A stretch of DNA of 38,079 nucleotides from contig JAJYMI010000073.1 of the NCBI GenBank assembly GCA_021787125.1, positions 1 to 38,079 of the forward strand, given 5' to 3'. The notes under the pieces were generated by a model. It ran no database searches, was not told where the DNA came from, and saw nothing but the letters and a program-made list of their open reading frames with translations. The position numbers were made by a program, and so were the translations under genes. This DNA comes from Thermoplasmata archaeon (GTDB lineage: Archaea; Thermoplasmatota; Thermoplasmata; Thermoplasmatales; GCA-001856825). Of this stretch, positions 27,942 to 38,079 are shown piece after piece. Within the stretch, counting starts at the first letter, position 1, and every line of letters begins with the position of its first letter.

Positions 27942-29219
27942 CTACACTTTTTGGTCTCTTCGTTCCACTTTCTGTAATGAGTAAACTATCATTCCGGACA
28001 ATATCATCAAGCTTCCCAGATAAAGTGCTTGGGAACCGAGGGCTACCATTATCAGAGCGGAAAGTATAATTGAGATTATGGGCAGATAAGGGAATAATGG
28101 ACCGTTGAACTCACCGCTCAATTTTTTTCTCCTGATCAGGATTATCGCTATCCCGGTCAGGGAGTAGGAAAAAATCACTCCGAAGTTTGAAGCAAGAGCC
28201 ACATACTGAAGATTCCCCAGGAAGAGCGAGATTACTGCAAGCGCCCCGATTATTAGTACTGCCCTCTTGGGCGAATCGTTACCCTTCCCCTCTATCCATT
28301 TCGGTAAAAGTCCATCCTCGCTCATCTGAAGGAGCGTCCTCGAACCAGCCACAATAAGAGAAAGGGTGACAGTGACCGTTGCAATAAGTGCAACAACACT
28401 TACGGCCAAAGAAACAAAAAGGGGAGCTCCCGAATAGTTCAGGGCATTAGCGAGCGGATCTGCTTCTACTCCATAGAGCCTCCACGGCATCAGGGCCAGC
28501 ATACCGAGTACTACAAGGATATACAGAACTGTACTCACGACCAGAGAAATCATAATTGCTTTTGGCACGTTTTTCCTGCCGTTTTCCACTTCTGGTGTGA
28601 GAGTTGCTATTGTGTTAAATCCTGAATATGCGAAGAATGCAAGTGAAGCTGCTTCGATAATGCTCAAAGGTCCATGCGGTAAGATTGGAGTGAAACGCGA
28701 TGGTTCCCATTTGCCGTAAATTATTGATATGATTATAAACAGGATGAGTCCAGCACTAGTGACAAAGACGAGAACCTGTTCTATCTTTGCTACGACTTTT
28801 ATTCCGGCATAGTCGACAACGGTTATGATGACCAAGAAAATTATCGAAATTACAAGAATGAGGAATTCGGACTGGTAGTGGAAGAAAGACAGCAAGTATG
28901 ATGAAAAACCCAGTGTTACGGCGGCCCCAGCGATTGCGTATGATATTCCCCTCAACCAACCCACGAGGAACCCGAGGGAATCTCCCATGGTGACTCTTGT
29001 GAAAGAGTAAAGACCTCCATGTGAGACGATCTTTGAGGATAGTTCAGCGCTGTTGAAAGCTACCGTCATTGCCAGAAAGGCCGTAAATGCAAAAGCTATG
29101 ATTGCACCAGGCCCAGACTCTTTGATAACAACTCCAGCGAGAACAAATATGCCAGCGCCTATAATGTTCCCCAGGCCGATTGACGCAGCCTGCCACATTG
29201 TTATCTTTCTATCTTTCAC
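27942..29219 (-). CDS. APC-family amino acid permease
   Basis: MWQAASIGLGNIIGAGIFVLAGVV and FAYSGFNTIATLTPEVENGRKNVPKAI. Confidence 0.92.
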   Translation of the reverse strand: MKDRKITMWQAASIGLGNIIGAGIFVLAGVVIKESGPGAIIAFAFTAFLAMTVAFNSAELSSKIVSHGGLYSFTRVTMGDSLGFLVGWLRGISYAIAGAAVTLGFSSYLLSFFHYQSEFLILVISIIFLVIITVVDYAGIKVVAKIEQVLVFVTSAGLILFIIISIIYGKWEPSRFTPILPHGPLSIIEAASLAFFAYSGFNTIATLTPEVENGRKNVPKAIMISLVVSTVLYILVVLGMLALMPWRLYGVEADPLANALNYSGAPLFVSLAVSVVALIATVTVTLSLIVAGSRTLLQMSEDGLLPKWIEGKGNDSPKRAVLIIGALAVISLFLGNLQYVALASNFGVIFSYSLTGIAIILIRRKKLSGEFNGPLFPYLPIISIILSALIMVALGSQALYLGSLMILSGMIVYSLQKVERRDQKV

Positions 29220-29272
29220 TTCTCTTCATGGAAAGGGATATTAATAGGTTGTCAAGCCTCCCTTGAGACGTT

Positions 29273-29644
29273 CTAGAAATAGGCCCAGAAATTATCTTGC
29301 CAGAGATCACGTTGTTCTTCAACCTCTCTGGCGTATTGTCTCCTGAATGTTTTATTCTTTTCCTCTGCGCGGTACAACTTCAGAATCTCATCCTTGCTGT
29401 TATGAGAGAGGGTCTCAAATCGTTCCCTAACTTCTTTCTCCAGCAATGGGTGCATTCGAGACATCTTCGGTCCTGTGAAACAAACCTTGAAGAATCTTTC
29501 ACCGTCGAGTTTGACGTGAAATATCCTCCAGTCTAACTCTATTCTACTAACAAATTCGTTCCCGACTATGTTTGCTAATGCTTCAGTGATGAGTCTTTGG
29601 TCTATGTCCGAAACCTTAAACGTTATTTCAAGCCCTTTTTCCAA
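29273..29644 (-). CDS. Hypothetical protein (123 aa)
   Basis: Protein-like composition, preferred over the opposing 79-aa ORF. Confidence 0.5.
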   Translation of the reverse strand: MEKGLEITFKVSDIDQRLITEALANIVGNEFVSRIELDWRIFHVKLDGERFFKVCFTGPKMSRMHPLLEKEVRERFETLSHNSKDEILKLYRAEEKNKTFRRQYAREVEEQRDLWQDNFWAYF

Positions 29645-29778
29645 CGTAAATCCCTATGGTAGACATGAACCTCTCATAAAAGTGTTCCAGTTGACCATGT
29701 GCTAATATATATCAGATGATGAGGGTACGTAGAAATAAAAAATAGAAATGAGAGAGCGGTAATGGTCTATCTACACAC

Positions 29779-30921
29779 TCACTCTTCTTGATATAATGTT
29801 ATGCTGCCCATTATAGCAGATGCCCCTTGGTTGCCGTTTAATTGTTGTGACTGGCCGACGACATATAAGGTATTTCCCTGACCCCAGGCGGCACAGTTAA
29901 GGAGATAGTACGTCGACGGGAAAGGAGTGGAGCTTGGAGGCGTCAGGTCAGTATATGTGAAGGTATTGATGTTCAAGACACCCACAGCTGGAGTGTCAGG
30001 ATAGGTAACTCCCACTACCAGCACCTCATTACCACGCCAGGCAGAACTCCCAAGCCAGTAAACATTTGATGGTACAAGCGAAGAGAGATCGGTAAATGTG
30101 CTGGAATGAGGTGAATACAGGAGCAATAGACCAGCTGAGGAAGGATAAAGATTTGGACCTTCCCATCCTGTTATCAGGTACTGATCAGCCACCGTGGTAA
30201 CTCCCAGGAAGAATTCTGAGCCGTAATCGGGGGGAATAATTGTAGACAGATCGGTGAAACTGTGCTCTCCGTAAATTGCCATCACGGGTCGGTAGCCTGT
30301 CGAACTTGAAGACGATGGTTCGTACCCCACAATCATAAACGATCCTCCGCCCCACGCGACGCCCGAAAGCATCCAGGAACTATCTTCGGCCGGAATCTGA
30401 GAGCTCAGGTCTATGAACCTGCCACTGTGCGGATTGTATGATGCCATCGCCGGAACAACAAGACCGGATGTTGTATACTGCACACCGACTATGAGAAACG
30501 AGTGTCCGTTCCATGCCGCCGATGACAGATACCAGTTATCACCAATGTTTGCTGTAAATTGAGAAGTCAGGTCCGAAAATGTTCCAGTATGTAGATTGTA
30601 CACGCCTATCAAGGGGTTCCACACGTTAAAATAGTTTGTCGACCCTCCGACAGCTAGAAGCTCGTTCTCTCCTCTCGCTATGCCATTAAGTGCAGAGAGA
30701 GATGTCTGGGAGGAATAGGAACTAGGCAATAATGAACTGAGATCTTGTACTTGCATACTAGACGTTTGTGCTCTTTCCTCCGCTAACGCTAGAGGCTCAC
30801 CAAATGTCGTGTTAGTTGGTGAAATAGCAGCAGCGCCATCGGTTGAGAATGCTGAAGCATATGCTATCCCGCCAAGTACCATTAAGGAAGAAATCATCAG
30901 AGCAATCATAATTTTTTTCAA
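29779..30921 (-). CDS. Secreted beta-propeller-like repeat protein with signal peptide
   Basis: TTG start at 30921 after GGAGATGA; KKIMIALMISSLMVLGGIAYASA signal; repeated AWxGxxFLIVG...Y..HSGxFxDLSS units. Confidence 0.7.
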   Translation of the reverse strand: MKKIMIALMISSLMVLGGIAYASAFSTDGAAAISPTNTTFGEPLALAEERAQTSSMQVQDLSSLLPSSYSSQTSLSALNGIARGENELLAVGGSTNYFNVWNPLIGVYNLHTGTFSDLTSQFTANIGDNWYLSSAAWNGHSFLIVGVQYTTSGLVVPAMASYNPHSGRFIDLSSQIPAEDSSWMLSGVAWGGGSFMIVGYEPSSSSSTGYRPVMAIYGEHSFTDLSTIIPPDYGSEFFLGVTTVADQYLITGWEGPNLYPSSAGLLLLYSPHSSTFTDLSSLVPSNVYWLGSSAWRGNEVLVVGVTYPDTPAVGVLNINTFTYTDLTPPSSTPFPSTYYLLNCAAWGQGNTLYVVGQSQQLNGNQGASAIMGSITLYQEE

Positions 30922-31410
30922 TTTTTCATCTCCTTTTACCCTTAAAGATGGACAATTCAATATAAAAACTTTCTAACATGATTATTGGAATATTAAAAGC
31001 AAGAGGTACAGGGCTCAGAATGGAGGAATTTAACCTAATTCAAGAGCTCCAGATTTACAGGCAGTTGAGTGAAGGAAAAGCCCTTAGACTGGGAAAATAT
31101 GAAATTGACAATGAGAAGAATGATCATGACAACTATCAAGGATGAAATAGGGCTAACAACCAGATGCGTAGGTCAGAACTTAAAGGATGAACCAAAGCCA
31201 ACCTTCACGTTTAATGTTGGTTAAAGTGACTTTCTTCTCTTCAGTTCTGCAGTTCTTCTTTACTATCTAAAAACAGCTTTATCAACATATTTTCCTTCAG
31301 TTCAGATTTTAGATGCAACAGCTCTCTCACAGGCTCTTCCTCGAAAAGAGGGGGGATTAAGAAAAAGAGATAACGTAGGAAATCGGTTCGAGTCACGACC
31401 GTTAGGAAAA

Positions 31411-31484
31411 CGGGCCCAGTGGGAATCGAACCCACGACCACCTGGTTAAAAGCCAGATGCTCTACCGGACTGAGCTACGGGCCC
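31411..31484 (-). tRNA. tRNA-Lys (UUU)
   Basis: GGGCCCGTAGCTCAGTCCGGTAGAGCATCTGGCTTTTAACCAGGTGGTCGTGGGTTCGATTCCCACTGGGCCCG; cloverleaf folds, anticodon TTT. Confidence 0.95.
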
Positions 31485-31521
31485 CAAGCGGTATAGGTTA
31501 AAAAAATATAAATATTGTCGG

Positions 31522-32472
31522 TCAGACTTCGACGTTTATTCCGAGTTTCTCGGTGAGTTCCTTGTACCTGTTCCTTATGGTGACTTCCGTGACTCCAGCC
31601 ACTTCAGCAACTTCCCTCTGAGTTCTCCTCTCGTTCAGAGAGATGCTGGCGATGTAGATGGCGGCAGCAGCAACTCCGGTCGGTCCCCTTCCAGAAGTCA
31701 GGTCTCTGTTCTCGGCCAGTTTGAGTATTTCCATTGCCTTCTTCTTAGCTTCGTTTGAGAGTCTGAGTCTGTTGCAGAATCTGTTGATATAGTCCTCTGG
31801 TCTGGACGGGAAAATTCCCAGTTGAAGAATCCTGCTCATCATTCTGTAAGTCCTGCCGATCTCTTTCTTCTTGATCCTTGTGACGGAAGCAATCTCTTCC
31901 AGTGTTCTTGGTACTCCCATCTGTCTGCAGGCACCATATATTGAACCAGCAACGACACCCTCTATCGACCTTCCCCGGATCATGTTCTCTTTTACCGCCC
32001 TTCTATAGATTACGGCAGCAGTTTCCCTGACATCCTTGGGTAGGCTCAGATTCGAAGCCATTCTTTCAAGTTCCTGTAGAGCCTGTGCGAGGTTCCTCTC
32101 GGCAGCGTTTGAGACCTTGATCCTCCTCTGCCACTTCCTCAGTCGGTAAAGCTGTGCTCTGCTCTTTGTAGGTATGCTCTTGCCGTACGAGTCCTTGTTC
32201 TTCCAAGAAATTTCTGTGCTGAGTCCCTTGTCGTGAATCGTGTAAGTCATCGGGGCTCCCGTTCTTGCACGGGCTTCGGACTGTTCCGAATCGAATGCTC
32301 TCCAGTCGGGTCCCTGGTCTATGAAACTATCGTCGATGACGAGACCGCAGTCTTGGCAGACAAGCTCGCCTCTTTCGTAATCTCTTACTAGGTGGGTCGA
32401 ACCGCACTCGGGACACTTGGTTACCTCTTCGAATAGATCCCTCTTGCTCTTCTTGCTTTCTCCTTCAGCCAT
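31522..32472 (-). CDS. tfb: Transcription initiation factor TFB
   Basis: Zn ribbon [24 protein letters not shown] and two cyclin folds ([61 protein letters not shown]). Confidence 0.97.
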   Translation of the reverse strand: MAEGESKKSKRDLFEEVTKCPECGSTHLVRDYERGELVCQDCGLVIDDSFIDQGPDWRAFDSEQSEARARTGAPMTYTIHDKGLSTEISWKNKDSYGKSIPTKSRAQLYRLRKWQRRIKVSNAAERNLAQALQELERMASNLSLPKDVRETAAVIYRRAVKENMIRGRSIEGVVAGSIYGACRQMGVPRTLEEIASVTRIKKKEIGRTYRMMSRILQLGIFPSRPEDYINRFCNRLRLSNEAKKKAMEILKLAENRDLTSGRGPTGVAAAAIYIASISLNERRTQREVAEVAGVTEVTIRNRYKELTEKLGINVEV

Positions 32473-32476
32473 TCTT

Positions 32477-32692
32477 TCACCTCACGAATATTTCCTTTGT
32501 CATAACTCCCTTAGAATCTATAGCGACATATGGTGCGTTGACAGGGCCAAAAAGTCTTGATATCTTGCCAAGCGGTTTGCCCTCCTTTCCAAATACCTTT
32601 GTTGACAACTGGACTTCCTTGTTCAACTTCGCTATTAGCTTTCCCTCTCTCACTCCTAAGACAATACCTATCTTCTTAAGAGAATCAGACAT
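32477..32692 (-). CDS. gar1: H/ACA RNP protein Gar1
   Basis: Small beta-barrel [27 protein letters not shown]; next to tfb. Confidence 0.85.
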   Translation of the reverse strand: MSDSLKKIGIVLGVREGKLIAKLNKEVQLSTKVFGKEGKPLGKISRLFGPVNAPYVAIDSKGVMTKEIFVR

Positions 32693-32722
32693 AGGCCACT
32701 AATATAACCATCTGGTATTTAA

Positions 32723-34375
32723 CTATTTCGCAAATTTTTCCTGTTCTATAAAGTTCTTTCTGCGAAGTTTGTTATACTTTGAAGCTGCGCGCACCAGTGC
32801 CTCGTGTAACACAGACGGTTTTTCCGGTCTGCTTATGAATTCTGCATGGAATTGTGAGCCAACGAAAAATGGATGATCTTCAAGCTCCAGTATCTCCATC
32901 CTCGTACCACTTTCATCGGTCGCTGAGAAGTGCATCCCCTTGCTTTCAATTTCATCTATGTACTTTGGATTTACTTCGTACCTGTGTCTGTGTCTCTCTC
33001 GGATTTCTTCTTTACCATATAGTTCGTATGCCTTGGTACCCTTCTTTATCTTGACATTGATGTCCCCAAGTCTCATTGTTCCTCCCTTCTCCGTCAGACC
33101 CACCTGTTCCGGCAGCAAGTCTATGACTGGATACTTGGTTTCGGGATTCAGTTCCGATGAATTGGCCCCTGCCAACCCCAGAACGTTCCTCGCGAACTCG
33201 ATTACCGTCAGTTGAAAGCCAAAGCAAATTCCCAGAAGTGGGATCTTGTTTTCTCTGGCATATTTTATCGCTCTTATCTTGCCTTCAGTACCCCTGGGTC
33301 CGTATCCCCAAGGAATCAGCACTCCATCCACGTCAGCAAGTAAATCCTCTATCTGGTCTTCCTTTTCAGAATTAATCCACTTTAGCTTTACGCCTATTCC
33401 AGTCTTTCCGGTCACGTGCATGAACGCGTGTTCGTTGGAGATGTAAGAGTCCTTGATCTGCACGTATTTTCCAACGACACCTATGGTGACGTGCTGAGAT
33501 GGATTCTTTATGTTTGCAACTACCCCTCTCCAGAAGTCCATACTCGATTCATTGGATTTCAACCCAAGCCTGTCGAGTATGTAGTTGGGTAGAACGGTAT
33601 CGTTCAGCAACAGGGGCATCGTAAAAATATCTCCAACGTCTGGAATGCTGATGACTGCCTTCTCGTCTACTTGCGTGAACAGTGCAATCTTCTCCTTAAG
33701 ATCGCTATCAAGCTCTATCTCGCTTCTGGCAATAATCGCATCCGGTTGAATACCAATCGATCTAAGCTCTTTTACGCTGTGCTGGGTTGGTTTTGTCTTT
33801 GGCTCTCCCACACTCCTGAGAGTGGGTACATATGTCACGTGAATGAAAAATATCTTACCGTCTTCTTCCAGTCTCATCTGTCTGAGTGCTTCTAGAAAAG
33901 GCATGGACTCAATATCGCCAACGACTCCTCCGACCTCTATCAACACTAGGTCAGAGTTGTCTTCCATGCCAATGGCCCTTATTCTTCTCTTAATCTCATC
34001 TGTAACATGAGGAATGATCTGTACCGTGCTTCCCAAGAAGTCTCCTCTTCTTTCCTTCTCTATGACCCACCTGTAGACTTTTCCAGTCGTCAGATTGTTT
34101 CCGCTCTTGAGGTTCCTGCTCAGGAACCTCTCATAATTGCCCAGATCTAGGTCAGCCTCCGTTCCATCGCTCAGAACAAAGACCTCTCCGTGCTGATACG
34201 GATTCATAGTTCCGGCATCGTAGTTGATGTATGGATCAATTTTCACGATGTCGACCTTGTACTTTCTTTCTCTAAGAATGTAAGCCAATGAAGAAGTGAT
34301 TGTCCCCTTTCCAATACCAGAAATTACTCCGCCAGTAATTACAACAAAACGCACATCTCTTATTTCTAGCGGCAT
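32723..34375 (-). CDS. pyrG: CTP synthase
   Basis: [57 protein letters not shown]; GATase [19 protein letters not shown]. Confidence 0.98.
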   Translation of the reverse strand: MPLEIRDVRFVVITGGVISGIGKGTITSSLAYILRERKYKVDIVKIDPYINYDAGTMNPYQHGEVFVLSDGTEADLDLGNYERFLSRNLKSGNNLTTGKVYRWVIEKERRGDFLGSTVQIIPHVTDEIKRRIRAIGMEDNSDLVLIEVGGVVGDIESMPFLEALRQMRLEEDGKIFFIHVTYVPTLRSVGEPKTKPTQHSVKELRSIGIQPDAIIARSEIELDSDLKEKIALFTQVDEKAVISIPDVGDIFTMPLLLNDTVLPNYILDRLGLKSNESSMDFWRGVVANIKNPSQHVTIGVVGKYVQIKDSYISNEHAFMHVTGKTGIGVKLKWINSEKEDQIEDLLADVDGVLIPWGYGPRGTEGKIRAIKYARENKIPLLGICFGFQLTVIEFARNVLGLAGANSSELNPETKYPVIDLLPEQVGLTEKGGTMRLGDINVKIKKGTKAYELYGKEEIRERHRHRYEVNPKYIDEIESKGMHFSATDESGTRMEILELEDHPFFVGSQFHAEFISRPEKPSVLHEALVRAASKYNKLRRKNFIEQEKFAK

Positions 34376-34491
34376 ATTAATCTTTTTTGAGGTCGCCCAT
34401 TATGAGTATAAAAGCTAGGTCCAAAGTATCGACAACTCAACGGTCGGAATATCCCAAAAAAGTATATTTGAAATAACTTCATGATAAGGCA

Positions 34492-36834
34492 ATGGAAGAC
34501 GAGATAAGGGTAATCACATCATCCTATTACAGTGAAAGCGGGTTGCCCGTCATAGAGATTTTCGGAAGGAACAGGAACGGAGAATCGTTCGTCCTTCTCT
34601 ACAAGAAATTCTTGCCATACTTCTACGCAATTGAACCTACTGAAGACGAAATCAGGAGGTTGAAGGCGGTGGAAGAGATGGTGAGCGTCGAAGAGAAACA
34701 ACTCTGGTACAAGGGGAAGGCCAGAAGGGCCGTGAAGTTCACATGCAAGTCGCCCTGGAGAGTACCAGAATTCAGGAAGTACATATCGGATATCAACAGA
34801 GTACTGGCTGCAGACATTCCCTTCCATTTCAGGTTCTTCTACGATTTCGATCTAGGGAGTTGTGTCAAATTCAAGGGAAGCGAGAATAAGAACGAGAAGT
34901 TTGCAGTTGATCACGTAGTGACGATTGACACCATAGAGAGAACTTCCGATTTCTTGCCGCCCATGAAAGTTCTGAGCTTTGATATAGAGAACAGCATAAA
35001 GACGCAGCAACTCTTCGTGATCGGATACACGATAAGTTTCAAGGGGAGTTACACAGATGGTGCTATATCTGGAGAGCCGAGAGACATACTCGATAAGTTC
35101 ATACAGCTTGTGCGGAAGGAAGATCCTGACATAATCACAGGATACAACATTGATGGGTATGACCTTCCTTTCTTGGAAAAACTTGCGAAAAAGGAAAATA
35201 TGGCCATGCTCCTGGGCAGAGACACCAGTCCACCTCAGCGAATACAGGATCAGTTCTGGAGAATACACGGAAGGGTCGTCGCGGATGCCTGGTGGAATGT
35301 CAAGCGAGAAATCCACCCGAAGCAGGAGACTCTTGCTTACGTTTCCCAGGAACTTCTCGGAGAGGCAAAGGGAGATGTGGATCGTCTCAGCATAGAGCAG
35401 GAATGGCAGAAGGACAAGGACAGGGTCATAAAGTACTGCATCAGGGACGCGTACCTCGCTCTCAAGATTCTGGAGAAGATTGACGTGATTGAAAAGTATG
35501 AGAACATGAGCACGGTCTCGATGATTCCACTGGACGATGTGTGGAGCTCGGGAAACTCAACGCTGATAGATTCACTAGTAATCAGGGAAGCAGACAGGAG
35601 AGGCATTGCCGTTCCAATGAACAATTTTATCAATCAGAATGCAGAGAAAATTGAGGGAGGTTATGTCCATTCGATTGAACCCGGTCTGTACGATATGGTG
35701 GCAGTGATGGACTTCAAGAGCATGTATCCCAGCCTGATGATAAAACACAACATCTGTTTCACCACAATGTCTCCCGATGGCGAGATAGTCTCCCCAAACG
35801 GTACAAAATTTCTCTCCGTACAGGTGAAGAGGGGACTGATACCGGAGTTGCTGGAGAGGCTGATGCAGACCAGGGACAGTTACAAGAATTTGATGAAGAA
35901 AGAGACTGACCGCGACAAGAGAAGATATCTCGACAGCATGCAGAGCCAAGTCAAGATACTCATGAACTCTTTCTATGGAGTATTTGCATCTAGTTTCTAC
36001 AGGTTCACGGACCAGAACATAGGCTCAAGCATCACCGCATTTGCCAGAGAATCTATTAAGGGTATCATAAATGATTTCACGGCTAACGGGATCCAGGTAG
36101 TCTACGGGGATACCGACTCCATCTTCATCAAGACTGGAAAAGCCACAGTCGACGAGGCTCTGGAGTTGTCTAACAAACTGAAGGAAGAGGTCTCAAAGAA
36201 GCTCGGAATTGCAATAGAGGTGGAGCGTGTTCTCGATCCACTCTTCTCTCACGGGGCCAAGAAGAGATACGCTGGAAAGGTCCTGTTTCCGAAACAGGAT
36301 TCTGGAAACATTGTCGTCAGAGGATATGAAATAAGGAGGACAGACTCCTTTGACCTACAATCGGACGCGTTGATGGAGATATTCAACCATATACTCGACA
36401 GGGACGTCAACGGTGCCCTGAGAAGGGCGAAAGAGATCATTTCGGATGTAAAGGGAGGTAGAGTCGAGGCGGACAAGCTTGTCATATCAAGATCCGTGAA
36501 GGAATTCGAGTTTTACAAGGAAATGGACTCACTCGCAAACGTTCAGGCCGCTCAGAAATTGATGAAGATGGGCAGGGAATTCGTCCCCGGAATGAAGGTT
36601 TCCTGGATAGTGGTAGACAGCAAGAAGAGACCTCAGGTTGTCGAGCCATTCATTCAAAACGTGCAATTCAATTTCAAGCCGGATTATGACTACTACGCAG
36701 ACAGAGTGGCACAGACTCTATCAAGAATAACCGAGGTGTTCAACCTCGATGAAACTTCCCTGAAGTCGAGTGAGGTAAGGAAGAAGAGCACCCTTGAGGA
36801 CTTCTTCGTCCAGTTTGTTAATTATTTATTCTAA
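34492..36834 (+). CDS. polB: Family B DNA polymerase
   Basis: Exo I SFDIENSI; motif A MDFKSMYPSLMI; motif B KILMNSFYGVFAS; motif C VYGDTDSIFI. Confidence 0.97.
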   Translation: MEDEIRVITSSYYSESGLPVIEIFGRNRNGESFVLLYKKFLPYFYAIEPTEDEIRRLKAVEEMVSVEEKQLWYKGKARRAVKFTCKSPWRVPEFRKYISDINRVLAADIPFHFRFFYDFDLGSCVKFKGSENKNEKFAVDHVVTIDTIERTSDFLPPMKVLSFDIENSIKTQQLFVIGYTISFKGSYTDGAISGEPRDILDKFIQLVRKEDPDIITGYNIDGYDLPFLEKLAKKENMAMLLGRDTSPPQRIQDQFWRIHGRVVADAWWNVKREIHPKQETLAYVSQELLGEAKGDVDRLSIEQEWQKDKDRVIKYCIRDAYLALKILEKIDVIEKYENMSTVSMIPLDDVWSSGNSTLIDSLVIREADRRGIAVPMNNFINQNAEKIEGGYVHSIEPGLYDMVAVMDFKSMYPSLMIKHNICFTTMSPDGEIVSPNGTKFLSVQVKRGLIPELLERLMQTRDSYKNLMKKETDRDKRRYLDSMQSQVKILMNSFYGVFASSFYRFTDQNIGSSITAFARESIKGIINDFTANGIQVVYGDTDSIFIKTGKATVDEALELSNKLKEEVSKKLGIAIEVERVLDPLFSHGAKKRYAGKVLFPKQDSGNIVVRGYEIRRTDSFDLQSDALMEIFNHILDRDVNGALRRAKEIISDVKGGRVEADKLVISRSVKEFEFYKEMDSLANVQAAQKLMKMGREFVPGMKVSWIVVDSKKRPQVVEPFIQNVQFNFKPDYDYYADRVAQTLSRITEVFNLDETSLKSSEVRKKSTLEDFFVQFVNYLF

Positions 36835-36849
36835 GCGTAAATCAACTAT

Positions 36850-38079
36850 GTGCCCGACTTTCCTCTCGTGGGTGGAATTTCTTCTGACTCCGTGAACCAA
36901 AAAGGGGACAGATCGAGTACAGACAATCCCAGTCCATTTGAAATGCTGGAATCGTATTCAATCAATGCATTCGTCAATGTAGAAATATTGAAAGACGTCA
37001 AGACCGGGAGGCTCATGTATCGCTCTATGTCTGAGAAACTAGACGAGAGGGATGCAAAGGTCTTGAAGGAGCTCAGGTCATCGTTGGAGAGCACACTATG
37101 GAAAGAAGCAGATGCATCTATCCCAAGCGATAGAGAGAGTCATATCAAGGAAAAAATAGCACTAATTTTAAGGGAAAGAGGGTTAGAACTAGATAAAAAA
37201 GTCCTGGAATATATGCAATATCTGATCACTAGGGACTATCTTGGATATGGTAAGATAGACTCACTGATGAAGGATAGCAACCTAGAGGATATCTCGTGTG
37301 ATGGAGTAGGATCACCCATATTCGTCTACCACAGAAAGTACCAGAATCTGAAGACCAATGTGGCATTTGACGACGAACAAGAACTGAACAATTTCATAGT
37401 CTTTCTTGCCCAAAAGGGTAACAGACAGATCTCTGTTTCCGATCCGATACTAGATGCATCAACTCCTGAGGGGAACAGGATCAATGCGACGTTCGGAAAA
37501 GAAGTCAGCTCGAGGGGGGGAACCTTTTCAATCAGGCTATTCAGGGAGGTACCGTTCACTCCGATCGATCTGGTACTCCTTAACACGGCGACCCCAGAGC
37601 TGATGGCTTACATCTGGCTGGCGGTAGAGAAAGGAAGGAACATAATTGTGTTGGGAGGGACAGGAGTTGGAAAAACATCGACGCTCAATGCGATATCTCT
37701 CTTCATCCCGCCAAATTCCAAGGTCGTCAGCATAGAAGACACAAAGGAGATTAACATACCACACAAGAATTGGGTCGCCGAGGTGACCAGGAGCGGTGTA
37801 GGTGAGGGAAGGTTCGTTACTGGTAGGTCTGCCGGAGAGATCGATATGTTCGATCTACTGGTAAGTGCACTGAGGCAGAGACCCGATTACGTGATTGTCG
37901 GCGAGATCAGAGGGAAAGAGGCGTACAATCTCTTCCAGGCGATGACGATGGGACAGACCACTCTGACGACAATGCACGCACACTCCATAGAGGATATGAT
38001 GACTAGGTTGGAAAATCAACCTCTCAACATTCCGAGAACAATGATCACTTCGGCCAATCTGATAATCACACAATCTATA
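36850..38079 (+). CDS. Type II/IV secretion (pilus/archaellum-type) ATPase, partial
   Basis: Not in track. GTG at 36850, open to window end; IVLGGTGVGKTSTLNAIS Walker A, RPDYVIVGEIRGKEAYNLFQAMTMGQTTLTTMHAHS Walker B/His box. Confidence 0.92.
   Translation, partial: MPDFPLVGGISSDSVNQKGDRSSTDNPSPFEMLESYSINAFVNVEILKDVKTGRLMYRSMSEKLDERDAKVLKELRSSLESTLWKEADASIPSDRESHIKEKIALILRERGLELDKKVLEYMQYLITRDYLGYGKIDSLMKDSNLEDISCDGVGSPIFVYHRKYQNLKTNVAFDDEQELNNFIVFLAQKGNRQISVSDPILDASTPEGNRINATFGKEVSSRGGTFSIRLFREVPFTPIDLVLLNTATPELMAYIWLAVEKGRNIIVLGGTGVGKTSTLNAISLFIPPNSKVVSIEDTKEINIPHKNWVAEVTRSGVGEGRFVTGRSAGEIDMFDLLVSALRQRPDYVIVGEIRGKEAYNLFQAMTMGQTTLTTMHAHSIEDMMTRLENQPLNIPRTMITSANLIITQSI

Noticed and set aside
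30978-31145. Possible 55-aa ORF MIIGILKARGTGLRMEEFNLIQELQIYRQLSEGK...
   Set aside because: Protein-like but unsupported by start-site signals; may be a fragment
31241-31441. 66-aa minus ORF
   Set aside because: Overlaps the tRNA-Lys gene and has no family resemblance
36846-38073. Four minus-strand ORFs at the right end
   Set aside because: Antisense to the secretion ATPase, which has Walker A/B motifs in the plus frame
1-38079. CRISPR array or cas operon, prompted by the CARF-like protein
   Set aside because: No regularly spaced direct repeats and no cas genes found on reading the window

Overview
Archaeal chromosomal window, probably Thermoplasmata (inferred from VAT/CDC48, TFB, Gar1, family-B DNA polymerase, eL41, an intron-bearing tRNA-Trp and leaderless TATA promoters). 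Most of it is ordinary single-copy chromosome: dph6-like, tag, class V aminotransferase, VAT, ftsZ, sugar nucleotidyltransferase, OYE-family reductase, transporters, tfb, gar1, pyrG and polB. The ORF track misses two edge genes: an amidohydrolase on the minus strand at the left end and a secretion-type ATPase at the right end. It also misses several short genes: eL41, a 30-aa C2H2 microprotein, a zinc-ribbon protein and a 59-aa Ala/Gly-rich peptide. The most interesting region is about 9.8-13.0 kb. It encodes a CARF-like winged-HTH protein with no CRISPR in view, a C2H2 finger fused to a membrane domain, OsmC, an HPP-family membrane protein and a C2H2 microprotein. The palindrome CAACNGTTG occurs four times in the whole window by my reading. 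All four copies lie in this cluster, and three sit exactly 12 nt upstream of a TATA-like box, which suggests an undescribed local regulon. Next to it (13.0-14.4 kb) is an accessory patch with a candidate 236-bp terminal-inverted-repeat element, a dense run of hairpins, decayed coding sequence and a VapBC pair whose toxin is frameshifted at a T8 run. A CLC channel gene at 5.5-7.3 kb carries three compensating single-base indels. All product names are from reading the translations; no database search was run.
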